From the NCBI GenBank assembly GCA_965153355.1, contig OZ231128.1, positions 26,784,001 to 26,848,000 of the forward strand: 64,000 nt of DNA, in the 5' to 3' direction. Positions 20,903-37,356 of this stretch are shown in pieces (position 1 is the stretch's first letter; each line of letters begins with the position of its first letter). Below the pieces are notes generated by a model that saw only the letters and a list, made by a program, of their open reading frames with translations, was not told the DNA's origin and ran no database searches. Origin of the DNA: Flaccisagitta enflata. Lineage: Eukaryota; Chaetognatha; Sagittoidea; Aphragmophora. The position numbers were made by a program, and so were the translations under genes.

Positions 20903-22480
20903 CTACCCTTCGAGGTGCAGCCGATAATGTAAATTCAAGTCCCGTTCCCGATGGAAAGCAGATGGGCATTTGCTACATTTGAATGCCTTGTTGCCTATAT
21001 CATCGTGACAAAATGCGTGAGATTTTATGTTAGCTATTTGAGTAAATGCAGCTGGGCATATTTGACATTTGTACGGCTTTTCTCCAGTATGCGTCCTCAA
21101 ATGCCTTTGTAGTGCAGAGCTTTGAGAAAACGCGGCGGTACAATCATGACATTTGTATGGTTTCTCCCCGGTATGAGTTCTCACATGCAACTTCAAATCG
21201 CATTTCCGATCGAAAGTAGAAGTACAGAAACCACACGTATGTAGTGTTTCTGAGTTGTGGATTAGTGCATGTTTTGCAAGTTTGTCCTTGATATCAAATG
21301 ATGAGGGACAGATGGCACATTTGTACTCACTTGCACCATCCCTCGTGTTCATTCCTACTGGACAATCAAAATCAGATGTAAATGTGCTCTGGTGTGATCT
21401 TTCTTTTGTGTGCGTTTTAAAGTGTTGTATCAAGTTGCCTTTTTGTGCAAAGGCTGACTGACATAAGTCACATTTATAGGGTTTTTCTCCTGTGTGCTTC
21501 CTTGTGTGAACCAGTAACAAACCAGATTGGAAAAAGGCCGATGGACAAAATTTACACTGAAATAGTTTTTCACCAGTATGGGTCCTTTTGTGCAGTCTAA
21601 GCGAAGTAGGGCATCTGAAAGCGGATGGACAATCGTTGCATTTGTAAGGCCTTTCTCCAGTGTGAGTCCTCTTATGAACTGTTAAACTTTGTTTTAACAA
21701 AAAAATTGAGGGGCAGAGATCACATTTATATGATTTTTCCCGTTCAGTATGCGTCTTACGGTGGCTTTTCAATTCAGCTTTAGAAACAAAAGCAGAAGGG
21801 CACAATTCACATTCGAAGAGTTTTTCTCCACCATGCCTTACAACATGACTTTTCAAATTGCCAGGAGTTATAAACGATGCGGAACAGTGGTCACATTTGT
21901 AAAGTTTTTCATTGGTATGGATCTTTATGTGTGTTCTTAGGTCTCTCTTGTCCCCAGACTCAAAGTGACAAATGTGACATTTGTAAGGTTTTTCACCAGT
22001 GTGAGTCCGCAAATGGTTGGAAAGGGATTGCTTAAAAGAGCTAGAAAATGGGCAAAGACTGCATATAAACGGTTTCTCTCCCGTGTGCTTTCTCCTGTGC
22101 TGAGTCAATTCTCTATTGTTCATGAAACTTGATGGGCAAAGATCACATTTAAAAGGATACTTTCCATTGTGTCGATTCATATGGGATGTTAGATTCCCTT
22201 CCGCCGCGGCAGCATATGGACACAGACTGCATTTAAAGGGTTTTTCCCCACTATGGATTCGCATGTGGCGTTTCAATTGACTTTTAAAGACGAAAGCTGA
22301 TGGACACATAGTGCATTTAATGGGTTTTCCGTCTGAGTGAAATTTAAGGTGTCGAGTCAATTCACATTGTCGTGGAAATGTTTGTGAACAAGATTCGCAC
22401 TGGAATTTCGTTTCTATCTCCATGGTCTTGGTGTTTTTTGTAGGCATTGTTAAATTGGGCGGGATAGGAGCATTTGCCAT
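20903..22480 (-). CDS. Poly-C2H2 zinc-finger protein, 17 fingers, intronless
   Basis: A 525-residue nuclear protein, presumably a sequence-specific DNA-binding transcription regulator. Seventeen C-x2-C-x12-H-x3-H fingers are intact. Fingers 1-12 span about residues 26-357, a 28-residue spacer follows (358-385), and fingers 13-17 span 386-522. Several linkers are TGEKP or TGERP; others are altered (SDGKP, NGKYP, TNEKL, GGEKL). Many fingers share a CPSAF core, a sign of internal duplication. No KRAB, ZAD, BTB, SCAN or other effector domain is visible, and only three residues follow the last finger. The ATG has a purine at -3 and G at +4. An in-frame TAG lies four codons upstream, supporting this start unless a 5' exon is spliced on. 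It lies in the palindrome spacer and is the only convincing gene in the window. Target and function are unknown. Confidence 0.93.
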   Translation of the reverse strand: MANAPIPPNLTMPTKNTKTMEIETKFQCESCSQTFPRQCELTRHLKFHSDGKPIKCTMCPSAFVFKSQLKRHMRIHSGEKPFKCSLCPYAAAAEGNLTSHMNRHNGKYPFKCDLCPSSFMNNRELTQHRRKHTGEKPFICSLCPFSSSFKQSLSNHLRTHTGEKPYKCHICHFESGDKRDLRTHIKIHTNEKLYKCDHCSASFITPGNLKSHVVRHGGEKLFECELCPSAFVSKAELKSHRKTHTEREKSYKCDLCPSIFLLKQSLTVHKRTHTGERPYKCNDCPSAFRCPTSLRLHKRTHTGEKLFQCKFCPSAFFQSGLLLVHTRKHTGEKPYKCDLCQSAFAQKGNLIQHFKTHTKERSHQSTFTSDFDCPVGMNTRDGASEYKCAICPSSFDIKDKLAKHALIHNSETLHTCGFCTSTFDRKCDLKLHVRTHTGEKPYKCHDCTAAFSQSSALQRHLRTHTGEKPYKCQICPAAFTQIANIKSHAFCHDDIGNKAFKCSKCPSAFHRERDLNLHYRLHLEG

Positions 22481-22714
22481 TTCTTGATCCTAATGTCTTT
22501 TTGTAGGTTGATATCTTCGAATTATTGCTTCACGTTCGTTTGGCTTTCTTTCTTTTTGTTTTTCTACGACTCTGCGAGTAATTTAGGCGGAGCAGGAAGA
22601 ATGTAAATTAAATGGTGACTGACAATTCTTTTTAAGCAAGAGCAATGAGCAAACCGATGACCAAGCCAATCCTGGATCCTAATCCATGTTTATTTCGAAG
22701 GTCGGCTGGGGGAT

Positions 22715-24507
<1,793 letters not shown>

Positions 24508-24908
24508 GGGCAGCAGCCCGAAAGGGCCGATGTCTTGTAGAACACAGGGGTAAATTTCCATTCATCTGTCCTTCCGTCTGTCTGTCCATCCGTCCCCCCC
24601 CCCCCGAGCTTCTCAAGGCTCAAATTCCCATCGACTAACATGGAAAATTGATCAAATGCAAACTTCCCGTTGAATATCATGGAAAATTTACAAATAAGTG
24701 AAAAAATGCATTGGTAAAAAATGGAAGAAATGTGAAATAACCATTGAATAACATGGCAAATTGACGATAAATTGAAAAAATGCAAAACTTCTATTGAATA
24801 TCATAAAAAATTGCTCCTAAGCATGAGGCCTCAAATATGCCCATTCAAGACGTATGGAATTTCACCCTGTGTCATACAGAACATTTGCCTTTTTGGGGCC
24901 GCTGCCCT
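24508..24908. mobile_element. Family B TIR element, diverged
   Basis: The left end GGGCAGCAGCCCGAAAGGG-CCGATGTC is the inverse of the right end GGGGCCGCTGCCC with matching CCTGTGT/ACACAGGGG blocks. The core has GTCCNTCCGTC and repeated ATTGAATANCATGGAAAATT units. Confidence 0.65.
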
Positions 24909-24999
24909 ACTCTCACTCCACTTCTTCAGCTAATCACTCCAAGCAGGGCATCGGGTACCGCTGACCATTTGCGATCCTTGGATGACTTGTTGTCTTTCT

Positions 25000-25123
25000 A
25001 TCTCTCTTCTCTCTCTCTGTCTCTCTCTCTCTCTCTCTGTCTCTGTCTCTCTCTCTTTCTCTCTCTCTCTCATTTCCTGTGCTGGGGCGGGGAATGGGGG
25101 AAAGAACACTGAATTAAAGGATG

Positions 25124-25220
<97 letters not shown>
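25000..25220. repeat. (CT)n then (GA)n microsatellites facing each other
   Basis: CT at 25,000-25,075 and GA at 25,130-25,220 are complementary and could form a hairpin across a 55-bp spacer. Confidence 0.93.
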
Positions 25221-26010
<790 letters not shown>

Positions 26011-26274
26011 AAGATACAGTTGAACCCCACAGTACTGAATGTCAGGGATGCCATTTATTGTAAGTCGATTTCTATTATGACCAATACAGAAATTAAAATA
26101 AGATGACTTGAAGGGACCAAAGTTTTAGATCCGTTATAGGGGGATTTCCAATGACTTCGAAACCAGTTTGAGGCAGTGAAACAGAAAATACGCGTAGTTG
26201 ACGCTGACACACCACCGAAACAGCAACCTTTAGACTAAACGCGTGGTATATGTGAAGTTAGTGCTGATAGAAAA

Positions 26275-26690
<416 letters not shown>

Positions 26691-26815
26691 AGAAAAGACA
26701 CTAAAGTAGGGAACTAGCAAACGCGATCGCCGAACGCCTCCTATCCGTCTGTACCGCCAGCAAAGGCACGCAAATCACCGAGACAGTAAGTAAGAGACCT
26801 TTCATTCCTTTCTTT

Positions 26816-26865
26816 TCAGTCGCGCGTTACGCGACTCTACATCCCGCTTTTATTGCGACTAAAAT
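26816..26865. mobile_element. Family A 3' hairpin relic
   Basis: AGTCGCGCGTTACGCGACTC is the family A hairpin block, followed by TACATCCCGC and a reversed GCGACTAAAA. The rest of the element is missing or rearranged. Confidence 0.45.
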
Positions 26866-26879
26866 ATAAAAGAAAGGAC

Positions 26880-27056
26880 AGTAACAAACAAAAGAAAGAG
26901 AAAAACAAAAAGAACAAAAAGAACAAAAAGTACAAAACGAACAAAACGAACAAAACGAACAAAAAGAACAAAAAGACCATAAAGAATAAAAAGAACAAGA
27001 ACAACAAGAAAAAATGAACACATTGGGATAAAAGCATGAAAAGAAGTTTGAAAAAT
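26880..27056. repeat. (AAAAAGAACA)n decamer array
   Basis: Imperfect 10-bp AACAAAAAGA/AACAAAACGA units leading into the CAA array. Confidence 0.75.
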
Positions 27057-27078
27057 TGAGCAAAAACAACAGCAAGAC

Positions 27079-27375
<297 letters not shown>

Positions 27376-27715
27376 AAACCTTAACAAAAATATCAACAAC
27401 ATGGTCTGCAATAATTAAAACTACGATGACGACACGATCTTGCTTGATTCAATCAATAAATATTCGTTTTTCATACAAATGACAGGAAGGACCACAAACA
27501 GACAATCAGATAAAAGAACAGACATGCCAAATTCGGCTGACTAGGCGAAATCGGGCCAGAAAATATTGTGGGATGTACAGACTGGAAGGAGGCGAGAAAT
27601 TGGTAGATGAGTGAGGAATAAATATGGAAAAACTACCAGCTGAAAGTAAATGGCAGACCGGAGTTACTCAGTAACGACTAACATCACCATGGAGAGAAAA
27701 GGCAGGGAGAGAAAG

Positions 27716-27931
27716 AAGAAGAAGAAGAGGAAGAAGAGGTCGAAGAAGAAAACGAAGAAGAAGAAGAAGAAGAAGAAGAAGAAGAAGAAGAAGAAGAAGA
27801 AGAAGAAGAAGAAGAAGAAGAAGAAGAAGAAGAAGAAGAAGAAGAAGAAGAAGAAGAAGAAGAAGAAGAAGAAGAAGAAGAAGAAGAAGAAGAAGAAGAA
27901 GAAGAAGAAGAAGAAGAAGAAGAAGAAGAAG

Positions 27932-27963
<32 letters not shown>

Positions 27964-28063
27964 GAAGAAGAAGAAGAAGTAGAAGAAGAAGAAGAAGAAG
28001 AAGAAGAAGAAAGAAGAAGAAGGAGAAGAAGAGATTTTAGAAGAAGAAGAAGGAAGGGAACCT

Positions 28064-28094
<31 letters not shown>

Positions 28095-28320
28095 AAGAAG
28101 AAGAAGAAGAAGAAGAAGAAGAAGAAGAAGAAGAAGAAGAAGAAGAAGAAGAAGAAGAAGAAGAAGAAGAAGAAGAAGAAGAAGAAGGGGAAGAAGATGA
28201 AAAAGAAGAAGAAGAAGAAGAAGAAGAAGAAGAAGAAGAAGAAGAAGAAGAAGAAGAAGAAGAAAAAGAAAAAGAAAAAGAAAAAGAAAAAGAAAAAGAA
28301 GAAGACAATGATGTAGAAGG
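27716..28320. repeat. (AAG)n super-array, about 600 bp
   Basis: AAG/GAA repeats with short interruptions at 27,960-28,065 and 28,187-28,210 and an AAAAAG block at 28,260-28,300. All-purine on one strand. Confidence 0.98.
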
Positions 28321-28408
28321 AGACGTGCACATTAAGTAAGGATGTGTGATGAAAGCCTAATAGTTGTATACAGATAAGTATCTTTAAATAATGTATTAGC
28401 AGTAACAA

Positions 28409-28814
<406 letters not shown>

Positions 28815-29110
28815 TGAGAAGAAGAAGAAGAAGAAGAAGAAGAAGAAGAAGAAGAAGAAGAAGAAGAAGAAGAAGAAGAAGAAGAAGAAGAAGAAGAAGA
28901 AGAAGAAGAAGAAGAAGAAGAAGAAGAAGAAGAAGAAGAAGAAGAAGAAGAAGAAGAAGAAGAAAAAGTAGAAGAAGAAGAAGAGGGATAAGAAGAAGGA
29001 AAAAGAAAAAGAAAAAGAAAAAGAAAAAGAAAAAGAAAAAGAAAAAGAAAAAGAAAAAAAAGAAGCAGAAGAAGAAGGAGAAGAAGAAGAACATGAGCAA
29101 GAAAAAGTAG
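28815..29110. repeat. (AAG)n then (AAAAAG)n array
   Basis: GAA repeats to about 28,980, then a hexanucleotide AAAAAG block at 28,999-29,060. Confidence 0.97.
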
Positions 29111-29248
29111 AAGGGGGAAGAAGAAAAAAGCGAAAACTAAGAAAAACTGGTAAGAAATGACAAGATACAAAATACGCCGAAAGCGGATGACGGAGAGGCG
29201 CGGTCTGAGAGAGAGTGGCGCAATCTGAGTCTGAGAGTGACTCAATCT

Positions 29249-29249
<1 letters not shown>

Positions 29250-29308
<59 letters not shown>

Positions 29309-29339
29309 GATCTTGTCTTATTTCTCTCTCCTCCTCTCG

Positions 29340-29376
<37 letters not shown>
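29250..29376. repeat. Two (CT)n microsatellites
   Basis: CT runs at 29,250-29,307 and 29,343-29,376. Confidence 0.95.
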
Positions 29377-29378
<2 letters not shown>

Positions 29379-29740
29379 CAGAGACCAGACCAGAGAAGGA
29401 GAACTCGAGAATTGTATGGGGCGGAAACGAACCGGACGGATGGACCAACCTAATGTAACTAACTGATCTAAGTGGTCTGATGAGCGACATCGAAGGAAAC
29501 ATAAATGGAATTTACAAAATCATGTGCTCTCCTCAATTATTGAATACAGAATCAATCGAGATATTTTTTTGTTTTTGTCTATGGAAACTTGACAAACAGA
29601 CTAATGAAAAATAATAATCTAATCGCGACATTCTGCTGATAAAAAGGGAAAAGACTTTTACAGATCGATCTTGCACTCATCTATAAATGGACGAATAAGT
29701 GAAATGTCGAAAAACCGCGCGACAGCGAAGGATATAATAA
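29377..29740. other. No gene recognised
   Basis: Unique sequence without a supported ORF or element end. Confidence 0.5.
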
Positions 29741-29744
29741 AACC

Positions 29745-30240
29745 GGATACACGGCTGCCCAAATCCCGTGCAAGTGGGCAGGGGCATTGATGATTAAGAC
29801 AATGGGGTATATGGGTATGGGGAAAAATGAATTACAAGGCCGGATACACAACTACACGAGTTTCGTGCAGTTGGGTAGGGGCGGTGAAAAAAAAGGTTCA
29901 TGAGCATTTGGGCAGGAGTAGTGATGCAACGACCGCCCAAAAAAAAAGCAAATTGTGACCGACCGACGGACCGACCAACAGGTGGACCGACCGACCAACA
30001 CAACGAGTTCTTGAGTCAAGTGCTCGCGCCAAAGAATTCAAAGATAAGACCAAATGTTCGTCTAAAAGGCAAAACGGAAAAGCAAAAAAAAAAGTGGACC
30101 GAAAAAATGACTCGGAAATCAATTGATTAAACCAATGTTGCCTGAAAAGAAATGGAAAAAAGGCCGGATACTCGCCTACCCTAGTCGCGTGTGGGTGGGC
30201 AGGAGCAGTGCTGAAGAAGGTCACTGAGGCATTTGGGCAG
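29745..30240 (+). mobile_element. Cluster of family A elements
   Basis: 5' ends appear at 29,745 (CCGGATACACGGCTGCCC), 29,837 (CAAGGCCGGATACACAAC) and 30,160 (GGCCGGATACTCGCCTACCC). The middle copy continues to a GACCGACGGACCGACC core near 29,960-30,000. Only fragments of 3' hairpins remain. Confidence 0.65.
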
Positions 30241-30254
30241 GAGCAGTAAGCTTA

Positions 30255-30679
30255 ACAGGTCGCTCAAGGGCAATATGTGGTCAGCGATACCCGTTGCCCT
30301 GCTTTGCTTGATTGTGAATTGGATTAAGAGGAAGCAGGGCAGCGGCCCTGAAGGGGGCGAAGTCCTGTAACACCTGTTTAACAATTATCGTCCCAACTTT
30401 CAACAAGCCAAAACCATAGAAGATATTGAGCCAGTGACTTGAAATTTTTACACAAACTAGCTAGTATGTACAAGTTTAATGTAAAAGACGCGTGGAGCGG
30501 CCTGAGAAGGCATATTTCAGGCCTGAGAAGGCAAATTTCAGACCTGAGAGGGCACATTTCAGGCCTGGGGGGCAGAATCCAGGCCTGAGAGGGCCTTGGG
30601 GGGACGAACGGACAAACAAACGGACAAACGAAAGTCCCCCTGTGTTCTATAGGAGTTCATCCCCTTCGGGCCGCTGCCT
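30255..30679. mobile_element. Family B element with head
   Basis: Head TGTGGTCAGCGATACCCGTT at about 30,280, left end GGGCAGCGGCCCTG at 30,337, a core of AGGCCTGAGAGGGCANATTTC units, a GGACAAAC array, and right end TTCGGGCCGCTGCC. Confidence 0.7.
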
Positions 30680-30726
30680 AAAAAGCTCAACAGGTCGCCC
30701 AAGGGCAATATGTGGTCAGCGATACC

Positions 30727-31459
30727 CAGGGGCGTAGGAGGGTTATATTTTTAGGGCATGCCACCCCCAAATTAGTGTCCGACAAATTTAGAGTCCCAAC
30801 AGAAACTAACTTGTAGTTTTTGGTCATATACTATAAAAACAATAATTATTGCAGTACTTTTGCTTGCATCATGAATTGTGTTTAGTGAGGAGACATTTTA
30901 AGCAACTTTTGATTGCTTCATTTTATAAATAAACATTTCATGATAATTTTTGAAATGATAAAGTTATAGATCTTATATTATAGTACAAAATTTCCTCACA
31001 CACCCCCCCCAAGTTAAGGGAAAATCAAGGAGTTTAGAAATAAAGAAGGAAATCAAAAAGCAGAAGAAAAAAAATTAAATTGACTTAAGGCAGTACAATA
31101 CCAATTAAACCAAACATTACTATAAAAGAGGTATATAGAAACTTTAAGTAGTGACAAAAATCCCAGAGAAAAATCAAGGCTTGTGCAACTATACACCCAT
31201 GAATGAAAATTTGTCACAAAGAAGAATTTTTCTTGCTCTCTCTATCTTTTTTTCTTTGTCTGCATTTTTTCCTCTTTTTTTTTCTTTCTTTCTTTCTTTT
31301 TTCCTTTTCTTTCTTTTCTCCTTCATCCTTTGCTTCTTCTTTTTTTTTTCTTATTCTTCTTCTTCTTCCTCCTCCTTTGATTGGTGTCCCGACAACTTTA
31401 GTGTCCCGACAACAGGGCATGCCATGGCATGCCCGGCATGCCCTTGTCCTACGTCCCTG
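30727..31459. mobile_element. hAT-like non-autonomous element, 8-bp TSD GCGATACC
   Basis: Terminal repeats CAGGGGCGTAGGA and the inverse of CAGGGACGTAGGA (12 of 13). GCGATACC is duplicated exactly at 30,719-30,726 and 31,460-31,467, and together the flanks rebuild an uninterrupted family B head. CAGGG ends with an 8-bp duplication are typical of hAT elements. The interior is AT-rich, carries a family D-like segment (about 30,990-31,198) and GGCATGCC palindromes, and has no transposase. Confidence 0.88.
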
Positions 31460-31513
31460 GCGATACCCATTGCCCTGCTGTACATGATTGTGAATTTGAG
31501 TGAGGGGACGTAA

Positions 31514-32017
31514 GGCAGCGGCCCCAAAGGGGTCGATGACCTATGCTTTCACACATATGGGGAATTTTCTCCTTCTTTTTCTCCTCCTCCGTCCCCCCCT
31601 CAAATCCCAGTGTCGAGGCCCAAATCCCAGGCTCAAAGCCCAAATCCTACCCAATAGGCCCAAATTCAAGCCTGTGGGCTTTGATTGGGCTGAGGCTGAG
31701 ATTTTGGCCTAAAGGCTGGAATCTGGGCCTCCGGGCAAAAATTTGGGTCTAGAGGCTAGGATTTGGCCCTCCAGGCTAGGATTTGGGCCTCAAGACTGGG
31801 ATTTAGGCCTCAAGACTGGGATTTGAGGGGGGGTATGAAGAAGAAGAAGAAGAAGAAGAAGAAGAAGAAGAAGAAGAAGAAGAAGAAGAAGAAGAAGAAG
31901 AAGAAGAAGAAGAAGAAGAAGAAGAAGAAGAAGAAGAAGAAGAAGAAGAAGAAGAAGATGAAAATTCCCCATATGTGTAAAAGCATAGGTCTTCGACCCC
32001 TTTAGGGACCGCTGCCC
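31514..32017. mobile_element. Family B variant with GGTCGATGACC inner end
   Basis: The left end GGCAGCGGCCCCAAAGGGG-TCGATGACCTATGCTTT and ACACATATGGGGAATTTTC are inverted at 31,958-32,017. The core is a GGCCTCAAGGCTGGGATTTG-type minisatellite plus an AAG tract. Confidence 0.7.
31828..31960. repeat. (AAG)n microsatellite
   Basis: About 130 bp of GAA inside the family B variant. Confidence 0.97.
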
Positions 32018-32103
32018 AATAAGGGGACCAACCGACCGAACGACCGACCAACCGACCAACCGACATAGCGGGGTGTAGAGTCGCTTAGCACGCGACTAAA
32101 AAG
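32018..32103 (+). mobile_element. Family A 3' portion
   Basis: A GACCAACCGACCGAACGACC core followed by GGGGTGTAGAGTCGC, TTAG and CACGCGACTAAAAA. It abuts the family B end directly. Confidence 0.65.
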
Positions 32104-32229
32104 TTATCGGTAAATGACGTAAAGAGTGGAGACAACATAAAGAAATAGATTAATGAGATCCAATCGGTCTAAAAACCCAGACAGTGTAATCGATGGGGAA
32201 TATTGACTGACGCAATCCGTCGCTCCCAT

Positions 32230-32345
32230 TTTTAGATGCGCCAACGCACCTCTTTAAAAGGCTCTGCCCGTCGGTAAGTCGGTCGATCGGTCGGTCATGC
32301 AGACAAAGCCTTTGCCCCCTAGCTGATTTAGTGAAATATGCACGC
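32230..32345 (-). mobile_element. Family A 3' portion (AGRTGCG hairpin)
   Basis: TTTTTAGATGCG-CCAA-CGCACCT pairs through one G-T wobble, followed by CTTTAAAAGGCTCTGCCCGTC and a GGTCGATCGGTCGG core. Confidence 0.6.
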
Positions 32346-33346
<1,001 letters not shown>

Positions 33347-33604
33347 CTTCCATTCCTCCTCCTCCTCCCCCTTCACCAGATATTTCCCAGATTCGCGCGG
33401 ACGGCGAGGAAACTAAAATATTTTTGGTGATATGAAGTTTAAGTGGAACCAATATTTCAATGTTTCCCAGTCTAAAAACTTTCTCTTTTTCAACGACTTG
33501 AAATAGAATTGAAATTTGCTTTGAAGACGAAAAGGAAAAAACTGAGAAGAAGATAACGATGAAGGAAGAAGAGTTGGTTAAAACGGAAACAAATGGTTTG
33601 GAAA

Positions 33605-33605
<1 letters not shown>

Positions 33606-33635
<30 letters not shown>

Positions 33636-33730
33636 AAGAAGAAGAAGAAGAAGAAGAAGAAGAAGAAGAAGAAGAAGAAGAAGAAGAAGAAGAAGAAGAA
33701 GAAGAAGAAGAAGAAGAAGAAGAAGAAGCA
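33606..33730. repeat. (AAG)n microsatellite
   Basis: About 125 bp of uninterrupted GAA. Confidence 0.98.
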
Positions 33731-34620
<890 letters not shown>

Positions 34621-35250
34621 TTGAAGCCAATGTAATGAAGGAGTCACAAGGAGAGAGAGATAACTGATAAGGAGACAAATTGATGCTTGCGCTCGTCGGT
34701 GCTGAAAATGACATTTCGTTGTCGGGAATCGGAAGAGAAAAGACGATAGCAGAGACGCTGCTGGTGAAGGACTGAAGATAGATGAACAAACGCCTTCACT
34801 GCCACAAAGATAGGAATTGCGACATATTCATACTGACTTTCTTAAACTGAGTAACCGTACGGGTTCTTGGGTTGCCATTGGCTAGGTATCTTGATAACTT
34901 TATTGGGAATCCTGACCAATTAACGCGTGTCCTAAAAAAGGGTTTTGATCTTGTTAGAAATTTGTTATGGTAAAAAGTATAATGAGATTAGTAGCAGAAT
35001 TGCAAAGCTGATTTGTAAGTTGACCAATGACCAAGTTGCGATTAGGGCATGATGCAGCACTGCAGCGCTGCTATTGATTTTGCTTGACTCAATTGTAATT
35101 GAAAAGCTACACATTTAACATATTTTTCGTTGGGACATCCTTTATTTGGTCGGATCTTGACTTAGCGGCTGGTAGAGCTGGTAGGGCTGGTAGGGCTGGT
35201 AGGGCACCTATTAGGGGCATGGAATAACGGGTATAATCAAAACATGAAAA

Positions 35251-35667
35251 TAATTTGGAAAAAAGTCGAAGAGACGAAGTCCCTTCGGTCTTTTTGAGTC
35301 CTGCAGAGAAAAACGGATTTCCCTTTGTTTTATGAAGCGCTTGAGGAAGTTGATACATTTTGGGGGCAGAACGAGACTACGCATGAAATTAATAGCTAAG
35401 AAAGAGCTAATTCTCCTCTTTCAGATGACGCCAAGCAGAATTCTGTGCGATCGATAGTTTTGGAGCTATGATTTTTTAAATCATTTTTTTATTTTTTCGC
35501 ATTTTTCACATTTTTCCCCAGAACGCGAAATCGAGTTAATTGAAGTCTCTCTCTTTCTCTCTCTTAGTCTGTCTGTCTGTCTGTCTGTCTCACTCTCTTT
35601 TTCTCTCTAATTTTCTCCAGCAGCATTTACGACTTTTTTCCTACGGCGATTAGCCGCCCTTATTGGT
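35251..35667. other. 417-bp segment absent from left arm
   Basis: The left arm joins the flanks directly (near 14,905-14,915). GGAAAAAAGTCG at about 35,257 and CGACTTTTTTCC at about 35,630 are inverted, but the right end leaves about 26 bases unexplained, so transposon identity is not established. It contains a short CT/TCTG repeat. Confidence 0.5.
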
Positions 35668-36011
35668 AATGGATGCATCATTCGACAGATCTTGGATAAA
35701 ACGTGACCGAAACATGGTAAGAACTTTGCTGTCTACATGTCTACATGTCTACATGTCTATCTGTCTCTTTTGTTTGTCTGTCTATCTCTCCCACTGAATC
35801 TGAATGTCTGTTCAGTGCACTAAATGCTCAGCGTTATGATACTCTGGGAGCTAGAGCATTCGTTTTTCGGGGCCAAAACTCAGTTGATGTCAACAAGGAG
35901 GAAGGTTGATGGAACAACAGAGAAAACGGAATGATGAGACTTTTCTTTTGTTTTGATTATCCGTGTCTCAACTGTTTTTGACATGTGCCTCCTTTGAGCT
36001 TTACCACTTAT

Positions 36012-36270
36012 GGGGCGTTTCTAGTCAGAGACAATCGCGTATTTAACGGGCCACTCGCTCGCTCGCTACGTTCATTCGCTCGCACCACTTACTCTGCTCA
36101 CTCGCTCTGCAGTACTCCGCTTCGCTACGCTCGCTTGCTCTGTTCACATGCTCGCTCACTCAATTTGTTCACTCCCTCGTGGGATGGTTGAAATTTATGA
36201 ATATGTATTCACGCTGTGAACGCGTTCAAGGCGAAGAAACGCGTTTTTGGTCATCACTAGAAACACGCCC
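36012..36270. mobile_element. Family C element, intact copy
   Basis: GGGGCGTTTCTAGTCA at the left and TCACTAGAAACACGCCC at the right are imperfectly inverted. The core is CGCTCACTCGCT-type repeats. The other copies are the split one at 12,820-13,812 and the one at 53,694-53,937. Confidence 0.65.
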
Positions 36271-36382
36271 TTAATCGCCTTTCAACTAGGGGCCGGAGAG
36301 AGAAGAAAAGGTCTTTCTCTTTCTTTCTGTCACGGAACTTATGCCCGCAATCAACACTCTGAGATCTCCTGACGCCTGGTTT

Positions 36383-36520
36383 GAAGTCGTGGATTCGCGA
36401 CTCTATAAGAGCGTTTTTCCGTCCGTTTGTTCGTCCGTTTGATGGTACGTATGTCCCCCACCAGTTGAAATTACAAAAAAAAAAAAACGCGCTACTTCCC
36501 CCTGTCCGCAACCATATAGT
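36383..36520 (-). mobile_element. Family A element, diverged (pair of 12,545-12,706)
   Basis: AAGTCGTGGATTCGCGACTC hairpin block, TATAAGAGCG, GTCCGTTTG core and TCCGCAAC sub-terminal, all in reverse orientation relative to the left arm. Confidence 0.55.
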
Positions 36521-37104
36521 ATTTGTAACCGTGTATTAGTGAGTGGCACACGTGCACACTTTCATAAGTTATGTTCCAAACTACTTTTGGTCAGTATTTT
36601 GTTTCGGGTTAAGATTCAGATTCAGACTCAGACTCATAATTGTTATGTGCTAATGAAAAATGCACTCACTACATAGCGATAGACCACACAGATGTTGCAA
36701 GGGCAGCAAAACCCAGATTCACCATTCAGACACATTTTTCTGCCGTATTTTTTCTTCTTATTCATTTGGATGGGACGAGAAGAAAAAAAAGAGAAGAGAA
36801 AAGAAGAGAAAAGAAAATCTTCGGTGGCGACTGAAAGCAGAAGCTGATGCAGCCAGCCGGAAGAGGAGGCGAGCGGCCACGTGGCCAAAGATAACACAAG
36901 GAATGAGTTGAATCAGGATCCCGCGCCAAAACATTCAATGATGAATGATCAACAAACCCTCCCTCTTCCCTCTTTTTCTGTCTCTGTCACTGTCCTTTCT
37001 GATATGCTGTGTCTTGCCTTCTGTCTGTCTATCTGTCTGTCTGTCTGTCTGTCTGGCTGTCTGTCTCTCTGTATTTCTCTTTTTGTCTGTTTCTAATCTC
37101 TCTC

Positions 37105-37105
37105 T

Positions 37106-37165
<60 letters not shown>
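37105..37165. repeat. (CT)n microsatellite
   Basis: Shorter counterpart of the left-arm GA at 11,874-11,979. Confidence 0.95.
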
Positions 37166-37167
<2 letters not shown>

Positions 37168-37356
37168 ATTCTTCATGAGCCTTTACCGTTTGCGTCGATT
37201 TCCAGTTAAAGTGATGAAATGAATTCCCGGTCGATGGCCGGGAATGTTTCTTATTTTCTTTCATGTCTCACTAAAGAAAATTTCCTCACGTCCGTTGACT
37301 CTTCCGTTCTTTTTTATGTTTCCTTCCGTTTTTCGTTATTCGACCTGTTCATATCT

